Shown one piece after another: positions 16,179 through 25,126 of a stretch of 64,000 nucleotides of DNA (positions are counted from its first letter, which is position 1; each line of letters opens with the position of its first letter). The notes under the pieces were generated by a model. That model saw only the letters and a program-made list of their open reading frames with translations. It ran no database searches and had not been told where the DNA came from. A program made the position numbers and the translations under genes. This DNA comes from Solirubrobacter pauli (GTDB lineage: Bacteria > Actinomycetota > Thermoleophilia > Solirubrobacterales > Solirubrobacteraceae), in contig NZ_RBIL01000002.1 of the NCBI RefSeq assembly GCF_003633755.1, positions 310,001 through 374,000 on the forward strand, in the 5' to 3' direction.

Positions 16179-17435
16179 ATGAATCTTCGCTGGAAGTTCA
16201 CGCTCCGGCGGCTCAGCATGGTCGTCATGGCGGCTTCACGGACCATCCTGCGACGCGCGTACCTGGCCCAGGGGCTCGGTTCAACCGTCGAGGGCATCGG
16301 GCTCTCGACCGCGGTCCTGTACTTCAGCGGCCATGTGGGCCTGTCGGCGGAGGCGGTCGGCGGCGTGCTCGCGTTCGCCACCACCGCCGCGCTGGTGCTC
16401 GTGCTGCCGATCGGCATCCTCGCCGACCGGATCGGGCTCAAGCGCGCCGCGGTCGGGCTGGGGACGCTGGTCGTCGCGGCGTTCGCCGCCTACGCGCTGG
16501 CGCGCGGCCTGTGGCTGTACGCGGTGGGCGCGACGCTGTTCATGATCACGCAGGCGGGGCTCGGCGCCGTCCGCCAGGCGATCGTCGCCGACAACGTGGA
16601 CGCCGGCGAGCGCGTGCGCGCCCGTGCGGTGATGCAGACCCTGATCAACGCCGGCTACGGCCTCGGGACGATCGTCGGCGCGCTCGCGGCCGTGATCGGG
16701 GGCGACGCGGCGTTCCTCGCGGCCTTCGTCGGCGCGGCGGTGCTCGCGCTGGGCGCCGCCGCGCTGCTGGCCAGCCTGCCGATCCGCCCGCGGGCCACGA
16801 CCGCACCGCGGGTGCGGCCGGGCCTGGTCGCGCTGCGCGACCGCCGCTTCACCGGGATCTGCGCGCTCGCGACGATCGTGCTCCTCTCGATGCCCGTGCT
16901 GTCGATGCTCCTGCCGCTGTGGATCACCCAGCGCGTGCACGCCCCGGGCTGGGTCGCTCCGGCGACGCTGGGCGTGAACACGCTGATCGTGATCGTCACG
17001 CAGACGCGGTGGACGTCGCGCGTCTCGAGCGACGCCCGCGCCGCGCGGTCGCTCGCGCTCGGGGCGACCGCGCTGCTCGCCGGCTGCGCCGTGATCGGCG
17101 CGTCCGGGCTCGTGCCCGCGGAGGCCGTGGCGGCGCTCCTGGCCGGCACCGTGCTGCTGACGGTGGGCGAGATCACCGCCGGCGCCGGCCTCTGGCACGT
17201 CGCGTTCACGCGGATGCCGACGACGGCGCCGGCCCAGTACCAGGCCGTCTACGGCATGGCCGGCTCCGCCGCGCGGGTGCTCGGCCCGTTGGCGGCGCTG
17301 CCGCTCGTGCTCGCCGCGGGCGTCACCGGCTGGGTCATCCTCGGCGCGGTGATGGCGGTCGCCGCGGGTGCGCTGGCGCTGCTGGCGATGCGTGACCACG
17401 TCGCTCCGATGGCGGTGCCCGCGCTGAACCGGTAG
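16179..17435 (+). CDS. MFS transporter
   Basis: 418 residues with about 12 hydrophobic spans. The loop after span 2 reads GILADRIGLKRAAVG, the MFS motif A (G-x-x-x-D-R-x-G-x-[RK]). It is a proton-linked transporter of unknown substrate, most likely an efflux pump given its divergent LysR partner. ATG start at 16179; later in-frame Met codons (MVVMAASRTILRRAYL) could be the true start because the first 15 residues are not membrane-like. The frame ends 11 bases before the next gene. Confidence 0.85.
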   Translation: MNLRWKFTLRRLSMVVMAASRTILRRAYLAQGLGSTVEGIGLSTAVLYFSGHVGLSAEAVGGVLAFATTAALVLVLPIGILADRIGLKRAAVGLGTLVVAAFAAYALARGLWLYAVGATLFMITQAGLGAVRQAIVADNVDAGERVRARAVMQTLINAGYGLGTIVGALAAVIGGDAAFLAAFVGAAVLALGAAALLASLPIRPRATTAPRVRPGLVALRDRRFTGICALATIVLLSMPVLSMLLPLWITQRVHAPGWVAPATLGVNTLIVIVTQTRWTSRVSSDARAARSLALGATALLAGCAVIGASGLVPAEAVAALLAGTVLLTVGEITAGAGLWHVAFTRMPTTAPAQYQAVYGMAGSAARVLGPLAALPLVLAAGVTGWVILGAVMAVAAGALALLAMRDHVAPMAVPALNR

Positions 17436-17438
17436 AAC
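17433..17438 (+). promoter_or_regulatory. -10 box TAGAAC of the frameshifted gene at 17447
   Basis: TAGAAC overlaps the stop codon of the MFS gene and ends eight bases before the GTG at 17447. Confidence 0.4.
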
Positions 17439-17446
17439 ACCGCGCC

Positions 17447-18507
17447 GTGGATGACGTCGTCTTCAGCGTGGAGATCGGGGAGCAGGCGGCCGCCGTGGTG
17501 CGCCGGCCGGGAGGCCGGCTGCTGTTCGTGCAGCGCGGTGCCGGCCTGGGGGTGGTGCTGGACCGCAGCCCGTCCGGCCTGATGATCGGCGGTCGGCTGG
17601 TCGCCGCGGGGCGCGTGCCGGAGACGGCGACCGGGGTCACGGTCATCGACGCCGCGGGCGAGGAGCACGAGGCTACGCTCGACGGCGACGCCTGGTTCGT
17701 GGTCGCCGGCGAGGCCGGCTTCGACGAGCAGCTCGTGCGCTACCGCGACGCGCAGGGCGAGATCGTCGGCGCGCTGCCCGCGGGCGAGCGCTTCCCGGTG
17801 CCGGACGCGACCGATCCGTGCCCGGTGTGCGCCGCGGTCGCGTGGACGCAGGTGGCGTTCACGCAGGACGGGCACCCGGGCGTGATCGTCGGCTGCGAGC
17901 GCTGCGGGTGCACCGTCGGCGGGGTCGGCGGGCCACCGTGGCTCGGCCCGTTCGGTGAGGAACGCCCACGCCGGACGCGGCGGCGCAAGACGCCGGACGA
18001 CCTGCTCACCTCGACCGTCGCCCGCGCGTCGTTCGCCGTCTACGCGCCGGTCGGCGCTCCGGCACGGGTGAGCCGCGTCAGCGCCGCGGGCGAGGACCCG
18101 TTCGACGGGCCGGTCACGTGGGTCGAGCTGGTCGCCGAGCCGGCGGCCGGCGTCGTCCAGGTCAGCTCCGCCGCGCCCGACGCCCGGCGCCCGACCGCGC
18201 TGGCGTCGTGCCTCGCGGCCTTCGCGACGCCGACCGGCGAGCCCGGGCCGCAGTCGCCGCCGGGGAAGCTGGTGCGCTCACGGCACGCGCACCGGGTGCG
18301 GCGCCGGCTCGCCTTGCGGGCAGAGGAGGAGACGCGCGCGCGGTCACGGTCGACGGCACCCCCGTGCCCTTCAGCGTCCTCGCGCTGCCCGACCGCTGGG
18401 CCGCGCGGCGCGAGCACGACGGCGTCGAGGTCGTCGTGCTCGGGAGCGGGGTGGACCCGGCGGACGTCGCGCTCGAGCGTCTGCGCTCCGCCCGCCTGCC
18501 CAGCTGA
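17447..18507 (+). pseudogene. Unknown gene with zinc-ribbon-like Cys pairs, interrupted by a frameshift
   Basis: From the GTG at 17447 the frame encodes a beta-rich domain, then paired Cys motifs DPCPVCAAVAW and VGCERCGCTVGG resembling a zinc ribbon, then another beta-rich region to about 18340. There the frame becomes Arg/Ser/Pro-rich nonsense running over the next gene, while the adjacent frame continues sensibly as VTVDGTPVPFSVLALPDRWA and VEVVVLGSGVDPADVALERL to a TGA at 18505-18507. The switch occurs in a CG-dinucleotide run (about 18330-18341), consistent with gain or loss of one or two bases. Either the gene is recently broken or this is a sequencing error; intact it would encode about 352 residues. 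I do not recognise the family. Confidence 0.6.
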
Positions 18508-18597
18508 GCGTCTGCTGATTCCGACCGGCGGTCCATACAGACGACCGCCGCCGCAGGACAGGATCGACGGCGGGTCCAATACGAAGAGAGGGAACTC

Positions 18598-21390
18598 TTG
18601 CAACGCTCTTTCAGCGCGCTGTCGATGGCCGCTGCGATGACGCTGCTCGCCGCCGCTCCGGCGGTGGCGGTCAACACGGTCACGACGGCCAACGGCGCGA
18701 ACTGGCAGATCCACGACGCGGCTCCGCCGATCCTGGACACGGGCAGCATCCGCGCGATCTCCGACAACGCCTTCTACGGCTTCGGCGGCATCCGCGTCAA
18801 GGTGGCCGACATCCCGGCGACCGATCCGACGGCGCGGCTCAACGGCGAGCTGATGCGCGGCTTCGGGCTGACGTTCGACGGGGAGGACTCGTTCGCGACG
18901 ACGACGCCGGTGGGGCTCGGCGGGGTGGCGATCAGCCGCACGATCAAGGTGTCCAAGGCGGGCAACTGGACGCGCTGGCTGGACACGTTCGCCAACACGA
19001 CCGGACGCACGATCACGGTCGACGTGACGTTCGGCGGCACCGCCGGCCTGAACACGACGAACAACCAGAGCAAGGTCGCCGCGACCTCGTCCGGCGACAG
19101 CACGATCGACAACGCGGACACGTGGGTGTCGATCAACTCGCCGAACGCGGCGGGGGTCAGCTCGCGCGGGCCGAGCGCGGTCGTCACCGGCGCGCAGTCC
19201 GGCACCGGCAACTTCCAGCGCGACCCGTTCGGCGCGGCGCTGCCGACGACCGGCCTGGAGGCCAACTTCTACGGCTACCGCAACACGATCACGCTCGCGC
19301 CCGGGCAGACGAAGTCGCTCCTGCGCTACGTCGTCGCGGGGCGGACGGAGACGACGAGCACGATCGGCGCGCAGACGTCCGCGGTCGGCGCCGCCGCCGC
19401 GACGCTCGCGGGCACGCCGGACCTTGCCGGCCTCTCCGCGAGCGCGCTCTGCACGGTCACCAACTTCACGCTCGCCCAGGACTGCGCGAGCACGCCCGTC
19501 CCGGCGCTGCCGACGCTGCCCGAGGCCAAGCTCAAGACGACGTCGTCCGGCTACGACGTGGTCGACAAGTCGATCACGCAGCTCGCGAACGACATGGCGT
19601 CGGGCCTGACCACCTCGCAGGAGATCACGCGCGCCTACCTGGACCGGATCGCCGCCTACGACCAGGGCCAGTTCGGCTTCCACAGCTTCATCACCGTCGC
19701 CAAGAACGCGATGGCGCAGGCGCAGGCGGCGGACGTCGCCCGCGCGCAGGGCGTCAAGGGCGACCTGCTCGGCGTCCCGGTGATCATCAAGGACCTCTAC
19801 GACACGAAGGACATGCCGACCACGGACGGCTCGCTCGCGTTCGAGGGCTGGCAGCCCAAGCGCGACGCCGGCCAGGTCAAGCGCCTGCGCGACGCCGGCG
19901 CGATCATCCTCGGCAAGGGCAACCTGTCCGAGTTCGCCAACTCCGGCTCCTACAGCGAGTCCGGCTACGGCATGGTGTGGAACGCGTTCAAGCCGTCCAA
20001 GACGTCGCTCGGCTCGAGCGGCGGCAGCGCCGTCGCGGTCGCCACGTCGCTCGCCGGGTTCGGCATGGGCTCGCAGACCGGCGTGTCGCTGTACGCGCCG
20101 TCCACCGGCGCCTCGCTGGTGACCCTGCGCGGCACGGACGGCATCGCCTCGGGCGCGGGCGTCATGCCGCTCACGTGGCTGCAGGACTTCGCGGGCCCGA
20201 TCGCGCGCACGACGAGCGACATCGCGCGCATCCTCAACGTCACGACGGGCACCGACCCGGACGACATCGCCACCGTCCACGCCGACGCGGACGCCAAGCG
20301 CCCCGCCGACTGGAAGGTCGCCCTCGATCCGAAGGCGCTGCAGGGCAAGCGGATCGGCTACCTGCCGAGCTCGTTCACCAGCGCCGGCAGCTACGGCCAG
20401 TCCGACGGCACGGTCGAGGCGGTCATGGCCAGGTTCGCCGACATCCAGGCCGCGGGCGCGTCGATGGTCGAGCTCACGACCAACCCGCCGAGCGGTCCGA
20501 GCGGCCCGACCCTGACGGGCAACCGCGCCGAAGAGGGCTGGCAGCAGTACTTCGACCTGCACGAGAACCCGCCCTACAAGACCGCGAGCGAGATCCTGAG
20601 CTCGCCGAAGGTGCTGCCGTACAACCGCCAGACGGTCGCCGCGCGCCCGCGCATGACGGCCGCGGACAACCAGGCGGTCATGCTCAACCGCGACGAGTAC
20701 AAGGCGCGCATCAAGACCTGGATGGACGCCGCGGGCGTCGACGCCGTCGTCTACCCGGGCTTCCGCAGCGACGTCTACGACAACGACGGCGCGCAGACGC
20801 TGTCGAGCGACCGCAACAGCGGCGTGCTGACGTCGAACGTCGGCCTGCCGACGCTGGTGCTCCCGATCGGCGCCAACCCGCACGGCGACCCGATCTCGAT
20901 CCAGTTCGTCGGCCGCGCGTTCGAGGACGCGAAGATGCTCGGCTTCGGCTACGCGCTCGAGCAGCAGCTCGGCGGCAAGGGCCACCTCGCGCCGGCCACC
21001 GCGCCGCGCCTGGCGTTCGCGAAGGACACGCCGGCCACGGTCGGCGGCACGGTGCCGGCGACGCTCGCGCTCGGCCTCGGCGCGCCGGCGACGTTCGGCG
21101 CGTTCACGCCGGGCGTGGACCAGGAGTACACGGCGACCACGAAGGCCAGCGTCATCTCCACCGCGGGTGACGCGACGCTGAGCGTCGCCGAGCCGGGCCA
21201 CCTGGTCAACGGCGCGTTCAGCTTGCCGGAGCCGCTGCGGGTGTCGTTCTCGAAGGCGGTGTGGAGCGGGCCGACGAGCAACGAGAACGTGGACATCACG
21301 TTCAAGCAGCTGGTCAAGAAGACGGACGCGCTGCGGACGGGCAGCTACAGCAAGACGCTGACGTTCACGCTCAGCACGACGAACCCCTAG
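18598..21390 (+). CDS. Secreted amidase-signature protein with C-terminal beta-sandwich module
   Basis: 930 residues from a TTG start preceded by GAGAGGGA (18585-18592). A signal peptide ends near VAVN (residue 25). An N-terminal beta-rich domain (about 30-300) precedes the amidase-signature domain (about 315-800), with the catalytic Lys in VIIKDLYDTKD, the cis-Ser in LGSSGGSAVAV and the nucleophile Ser in GSQTGVSLYAP; the usual TGGS reads TGVS. The last roughly 125 residues, ending LRTGSYSKTLTFTLSTTNP, closely match the end of the TIGR03118 protein at 31363-32838. It probably hydrolyses amides outside the cell. The stop overlaps that of the convergent kinase gene. Confidence 0.82.
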   Translation: MQRSFSALSMAAAMTLLAAAPAVAVNTVTTANGANWQIHDAAPPILDTGSIRAISDNAFYGFGGIRVKVADIPATDPTARLNGELMRGFGLTFDGEDSFATTTPVGLGGVAISRTIKVSKAGNWTRWLDTFANTTGRTITVDVTFGGTAGLNTTNNQSKVAATSSGDSTIDNADTWVSINSPNAAGVSSRGPSAVVTGAQSGTGNFQRDPFGAALPTTGLEANFYGYRNTITLAPGQTKSLLRYVVAGRTETTSTIGAQTSAVGAAAATLAGTPDLAGLSASALCTVTNFTLAQDCASTPVPALPTLPEAKLKTTSSGYDVVDKSITQLANDMASGLTTSQEITRAYLDRIAAYDQGQFGFHSFITVAKNAMAQAQAADVARAQGVKGDLLGVPVIIKDLYDTKDMPTTDGSLAFEGWQPKRDAGQVKRLRDAGAIILGKGNLSEFANSGSYSESGYGMVWNAFKPSKTSLGSSGGSAVAVATSLAGFGMGSQTGVSLYAPSTGASLVTLRGTDGIASGAGVMPLTWLQDFAGPIARTTSDIARILNVTTGTDPDDIATVHADADAKRPADWKVALDPKALQGKRIGYLPSSFTSAGSYGQSDGTVEAVMARFADIQAAGASMVELTTNPPSGPSGPTLTGNRAEEGWQQYFDLHENPPYKTASEILSSPKVLPYNRQTVAARPRMTAADNQAVMLNRDEYKARIKTWMDAAGVDAVVYPGFRSDVYDNDGAQTLSSDRNSGVLTSNVGLPTLVLPIGANPHGDPISIQFVGRAFEDAKMLGFGYALEQQLGGKGHLAPATAPRLAFAKDTPATVGGTVPATLALGLGAPATFGAFTPGVDQEYTATTKASVISTAGDATLSVAEPGHLVNGAFSLPEPLRVSFSKAVWSGPTSNENVDITFKQLVKKTDALRTGSYSKTLTFTLSTTNP

Positions 21391-22442
21391 AGGGGGAGCT
21401 CGGCGCTGATCGTGGTGCCGGCTCCGGGTGGACTGCTCACCCGGAGCCGGCCGCGCAGCGCTTCCACGCGGTCACGGAGGCCGACCAGGCCCGAGCCCTC
21501 GAAGCTCGCGCCGCCGATGCCGTCGTCGGCGACGGACAGCGCCAGCTCGTCGCCGGCGGTGACGGTCACGCGGATCGAGGTGGCGTTCGCGTGCTTGACC
21601 GCGTTCGTGATCGACTCGGCGATCACGTAGTACGCGGCGATCTCGACCGCTTCCGGCAGCCGGCCCTCGACGACGTCGTACTCCACCGGCACGGGGGAGC
21701 GGGTCGCGAGCGCGCCGACCGCCGCGTACAGCCCGCGGCTGAGCGCCGCCGGGTGCAGTCCGCGGGCGAGCTCGCGCAGCTCCTCGAGGGCGAGACCCAG
21801 CTCGTCGGAGATGGCGTCGAGCTCCGGCGCGTCGAGCTGGTTGCGCACCATCCGCAGCGCGAGCCGCGCCGCCACCAGCCGCTGCTGCGCCCCGTCGTGC
21901 AAGTTGCGCTCGAGGCGCTTGCGCTCGGCGTCGGCCGTCCGCACGAGCCGTTCGCGGGACTCGAGCAGCCGCTCGCGGGCGTCGGCGCTCGCGAGCGCCA
22001 AGGACGCGAGCTGCGCGAACTCGGTGAGGCGCTCCTCCGCGTCGCTCGGGAGTCGCTCGCCGCCGAACGCGGCCAGGATGAGCGCGCCCCAGACCTCGCC
22101 CTCGACCACGACCGGCGTCGCCGCGCCCTCACGCAGCCCGTGCATGTCCACGTCGGTCCGCTCGTACTCGTCGAAGCGCGCCGGCAGCCCCGTGTCCCGC
22201 ACGAGCGTGAGCGCGCCGCCGGCGCCGAGCGGGAACGCCGTCCCGGCTGGGAACGCGTCCACGTCACCCCAGCGGCCGGCCACCTCCGCGCCCGGCTCGG
22301 TGAAGCGCACGACCGCGGCGGCGCTCACCCCGCACACGCGGGCGGCCTGCGCCGAGATCTCCGCGAACACGTCCTCGGGCGGCGCCGCGCTCGCGACGAG
22401 CACCGCGATGTCGCGGAGCGCGTCGGCTATTCGCCGGGCCAC
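21387..22442 (-). CDS. GAF-domain sensor histidine kinase (HisKA_3 / NarL-partner type)
   Basis: 351 residues from a GTG at 22442. A GAF domain (about 10-150) is followed by a HisKA_3 dimerisation helix with the phospho-acceptor His in LERNLHDGAQQRLVAARL, then a GHKL ATPase with N box ESITNAVKHANA, G1 VADDGIGG and G2 GSGLVGLRDRVEAL. No membrane span is seen, so it is a cytoplasmic kinase. No response-regulator gene is adjacent, so it is an orphan. Its start lies inside the last 16 bases of the upstream VOC gene, so the two are probably translationally coupled and the VOC protein may be functionally linked. Confidence 0.85.
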   Translation of the reverse strand: MARRIADALRDIAVLVASAAPPEDVFAEISAQAARVCGVSAAAVVRFTEPGAEVAGRWGDVDAFPAGTAFPLGAGGALTLVRDTGLPARFDEYERTDVDMHGLREGAATPVVVEGEVWGALILAAFGGERLPSDAEERLTEFAQLASLALASADARERLLESRERLVRTADAERKRLERNLHDGAQQRLVAARLALRMVRNQLDAPELDAISDELGLALEELRELARGLHPAALSRGLYAAVGALATRSPVPVEYDVVEGRLPEAVEIAAYYVIAESITNAVKHANATSIRVTVTAGDELALSVADDGIGGASFEGSGLVGLRDRVEALRGRLRVSSPPGAGTTISAELPL

Positions 22443-22798
22443 GGCGGGAGCGGCGGCGCCGACATGATCTCCACCTGGTGGCCGGCGGGATCGCGCACGA
22501 ACGTCCGCGGCGCGTCCCAGGCGTTGGTGCCCTCGCGCATCGCGACGCCGCGCTCGGCCATCGCCCGCAGCACGGCCTCGTAGTCGGGCGCGACGATCGC
22601 GACGTGGCCCTGGCGGGCGGGCTGCGTCGGCTCCTCGACCGGGACGAAGTGGATCTGCGTGCCCTCGCGCTGCACCCACGTGAAGCGGCCACGCAGCAGC
22701 GGCGGCGGGTCCATCTCGTCGAAGCCCAGCAGCGCCCAGAAGGCGACGCAGTCTCGGACCGTCTCGGGCGCGACTTCCAGCGTGACGTGTTGGAGCAT
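22427..22798 (-). CDS. VOC-family protein coupled to a sensor kinase
   Basis: 123 residues from the ATG at 22798 (MLQHVTLEV); a TTG nine bases upstream is in frame but less likely. One VOC module pair is visible: RDCVAFWALLGFDEM, IHFVPVEEPTQ, HVAIVAPDYEAVLRAM and FVRDPAGHQVEIM, with candidate metal ligands His-4, the His of GHVAIV and the Glu of VEIM. The stop codon lies within the start region of the histidine kinase gene, an arrangement that suggests a shared signal or coordinated dosage. The substrate is unknown. Confidence 0.8.
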   Translation of the reverse strand: MLQHVTLEVAPETVRDCVAFWALLGFDEMDPPPLLRGRFTWVQREGTQIHFVPVEEPTQPARQGHVAIVAPDYEAVLRAMAERGVAMREGTNAWDAPRTFVRDPAGHQVEIMSAPPLPPWPGE

Positions 22799-22874
22799 GC
22801 CCTGCAAGCGTCGCAGAAACTCGTGGGGAACTCTTCACGTCCTCTTCGCTTCGGCCGCGACCGTTCTCGCCGTC

Positions 22875-24452
22875 ATGGCGACGAGGTCGAAGCAGCGCCC
22901 CCGGGCGAAGATGAAGGTGCGCGGGCTCAAGGCGCGCCGCACGCGCCGTCCCGGAACGCGCCGGCCGGGCAGCATGACCGCCCTGCTGGCCGTGCTCGCC
23001 GTGGGCGCGGTCGTCGCGGCCGCCCTCAGCGTCGGCGCCGACGACCTCGGCGTGCAGGTGTCCGAGCGCACCGTCCAGGTCGAGCGCGGCGTGATCGAGA
23101 CGCTCGTCTCCGGCTCCGGCAACCTCGAGCCGGTCCGCCAGGCCGACCTGAGCTTCGCCACCAGCGGCCGGATCACCAAGATCTACACGTCCGAGGGCGA
23201 GCACGTCAGCAAGGGCGAGCTGCTGGCCCGCATCGACGACCGCGCGGCCCGCGTCGCGCTCGCCAAGGCCCAGGCCGAGCTCGTCGACGCGCAGGACGCG
23301 CTCGGGGCCGCGCAGGACGCGACGACGACGAGCGCGGCGACGGCGAGCGCGGCGACGGCGCGTGCGGCGGCGGCGAGCGACGCGGCGGCGAGCGCGGCCG
23401 GTGCGCCCGAGGCGACCCCGGCCGCAGCGCTGGCGGCGGCGAGCGCAGCGGCCACGCGCGCGCCGGCGGCCGCGATCGTCGCGCAGGCTTCGCCGGCGCC
23501 GGCGGGCACGCCGGGCGCTTCCGCCACGCCCACGCCCTCCGCGTCTGCTGCTCCGCCGGCGGCGGCCACGGCCGCGCCCACGCGCACGCCGGCCGCCACC
23601 GCCGTCCCCCAGACCGGCGGGGGCGGCTCGGCCCAGAGCGTCGAGTCCGCCGAGGCCGCGGTCGCGAGCGCGCAGCTCGCGCTCGACGAGGCCGAGGATG
23701 CGCTGGCGGCCACCGAGCTGCGCGCGCCGATGGCCGGCACGGTCGCCGCGCTGAACGGCGCCGTCGGCGACACCGCGGGCGCCTCCGGCGGCGGCGAGGC
23801 GTCGCAGGACGAGCAGGCGGCGTCCACGAGCTCGGCGTTCATCACGCTCGCCGCGCTGTCGCGGCTCAAGCTCGAGGTGGCCCTGAGCGAGGCCGACATC
23901 GGCAAGGTGCAGGTCGGCCAGTCGGTGACGGTGAGCGTCAACGCGGCTTCAGGTGAGCAGGTCGCCGGCCAGGTGGCGAGCGTCGGCGTGCTCTCGAGCA
24001 CGAGCACGAGCGGCTCGGTCAGCTATCCGGTGGTGGTCACGGTCGACCAGTCCGCGGAGGGCATCCGCGCGGGCATGAGCGCGACCGCGGACATCGTCGT
24101 CGACCGGGCGACCGGCCTGGCCGTGCCCAGCCAGGCGCTGCGCGGCTCGAGCGTGACCGTCGACCGCGGCGGGCGGCGCGAGACGCGCCGTGTGCAGACG
24201 GGCGTGGTCGGCGAGCGCATGACCGAGGTCGTCAGCGGCCTCGAGGCGGGCGAGACGGTCGTGATCACGTCGACGAGCGCGATCCAGGGCGCCGTCACCA
24301 ACGCGCAGGGCGCCGGGCAGCGCGGTGCGACCGGCCTCGGCGGCCTCGGCGGCGGCGGTGCCGCGCGCGGCGGCTTCGGCGGCAGTGGCGGCGGGTTCGC
24401 GCCGCCCGGTGCGGGCGGTGGCGGGTTCGGCGGCGCCCGGGGTGGCCCGTGA
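22875..24452 (+). CDS. HlyD/MacA-like periplasmic adaptor of an ABC exporter
   Basis: 525 residues. A highly basic N-terminus (about 1-33) precedes a single membrane span (TALLAVLAVGAVVAAALSV). A biotinyl-lipoyl-like domain follows, with RITKIYTSEGEHVSKGELLA. The usual coiled-coil hairpin is replaced by a long Ala/Thr/Pro-rich stretch (about 145-255), flanked by AKAQAELVDAQDAL and SAQLALDEAEDAL. Beta-barrel and membrane-proximal domains include LEVALSEADIGKVQVGQSV. The last 45 residues are Gly/Phe-rich (GGGGFGGARGGP). It is a MacA-like adaptor in an organism without a typical outer membrane, so it probably extends the MacB-type permease outward. The start of the ATPase gene overlaps by four bases (GTGA). 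Confidence 0.85.
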   Translation: MATRSKQRPRAKMKVRGLKARRTRRPGTRRPGSMTALLAVLAVGAVVAAALSVGADDLGVQVSERTVQVERGVIETLVSGSGNLEPVRQADLSFATSGRITKIYTSEGEHVSKGELLARIDDRAARVALAKAQAELVDAQDALGAAQDATTTSAATASAATARAAAASDAAASAAGAPEATPAAALAAASAAATRAPAAAIVAQASPAPAGTPGASATPTPSASAAPPAAATAAPTRTPAATAVPQTGGGGSAQSVESAEAAVASAQLALDEAEDALAATELRAPMAGTVAALNGAVGDTAGASGGGEASQDEQAASTSSAFITLAALSRLKLEVALSEADIGKVQVGQSVTVSVNAASGEQVAGQVASVGVLSSTSTSGSVSYPVVVTVDQSAEGIRAGMSATADIVVDRATGLAVPSQALRGSSVTVDRGGRRETRRVQTGVVGERMTEVVSGLEAGETVVITSTSAIQGAVTNAQGAGQRGATGLGGLGGGGAARGGFGGSGGGFAPPGAGGGGFGGARGGP

Positions 24453-25126
24453 GCGCGCAGCCGGTCATCCACCTGCGCGACGTCACGCGCGAGTACCGGG
24501 TCACGGAGGAGGTCGTCGTCCACGCGCTGCGCGGGGTCTCGCTCCGGATCGACCAGGGCGACTACGTGGCGGTGATGGGCAGCTCGGGCTCCGGCAAGTC
24601 GACGCTGATGCACATCCTCGGCTGCCTCGACTCGCCGACCGACGGGCGCTATCTGCTCGACGGCACCGACGTGCGTGACATCCCCGAGGACGACCTCGCC
24701 GACCTGCGCAACCGCAAGATCGGCTTCGTCTTCCAGGCGTTCAACCTCGTGCCGCGCACGAGCGCGCTGGCGAACGTCGAGCTGCCGCTGACCTACGCGG
24801 GCGTGCCACGGGCGACCCGCCGCATGCGCGCCGCGGCCGCGCTGCGCGCCGTCGGCATGGGGGAGCGGATGCACCACCTGCCGTCGGAGCTGTCCGGCGG
24901 CCAGCAACAGCGTGTCGCGGTCGCCCGCGCGCTCGTCACCAACCCGCCGCTGATCCTCGCCGACGAGCCGACCGGCAACCTCGACACGCACTCCACCGCC
25001 GAGGTGCTCGACGTGTTCGAGCGGCTCAACCGGGCCGGCCGCACGATCGTGATGATCACGCACGAGGACGACGTCGCCGCCCGCGCGCAGCGCACGATCC
25101 GCCTCGCCGACGGGCTCGTCCTGTGA
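24449..25126 (+). CDS. MacB/LolD-type ABC transporter ATP-binding protein
   Basis: 225 residues. Walker A GSSGSGKST, the Q loop in FVFQAFNLVPR, signature LSGGQQQRVAVARAL, Walker B LILADEPTGNLD and the switch His in MITHE are all intact. The sequence belongs to the MacB/LolD/FtsE group that powers mechanotransmission exporters. It overlaps the adaptor gene upstream and the permease gene downstream by four bases each, so the three subunits should be made in fixed proportion. Confidence 0.93.
   Translation: MSAQPVIHLRDVTREYRVTEEVVVHALRGVSLRIDQGDYVAVMGSSGSGKSTLMHILGCLDSPTDGRYLLDGTDVRDIPEDDLADLRNRKIGFVFQAFNLVPRTSALANVELPLTYAGVPRATRRMRAAAALRAVGMGERMHHLPSELSGGQQQRVAVARALVTNPPLILADEPTGNLDTHSTAEVLDVFERLNRAGRTIVMITHEDDVAARAQRTIRLADGLVL

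Noticed and set aside
18040-21201. Continuous 1,050-codon open frame antisense to the amidase gene
   Set aside because: Arg/Val/Gly-rich shadow typical of GC-rich DNA; the amidase frame has signal peptide, catalytic motifs and a ribosome binding site.
22820-22875. GGAAC sequence as an ECF sigma -35 for the exporter operon
   Set aside because: No CGTC or CGTT lies at the required 16-17-base spacing.
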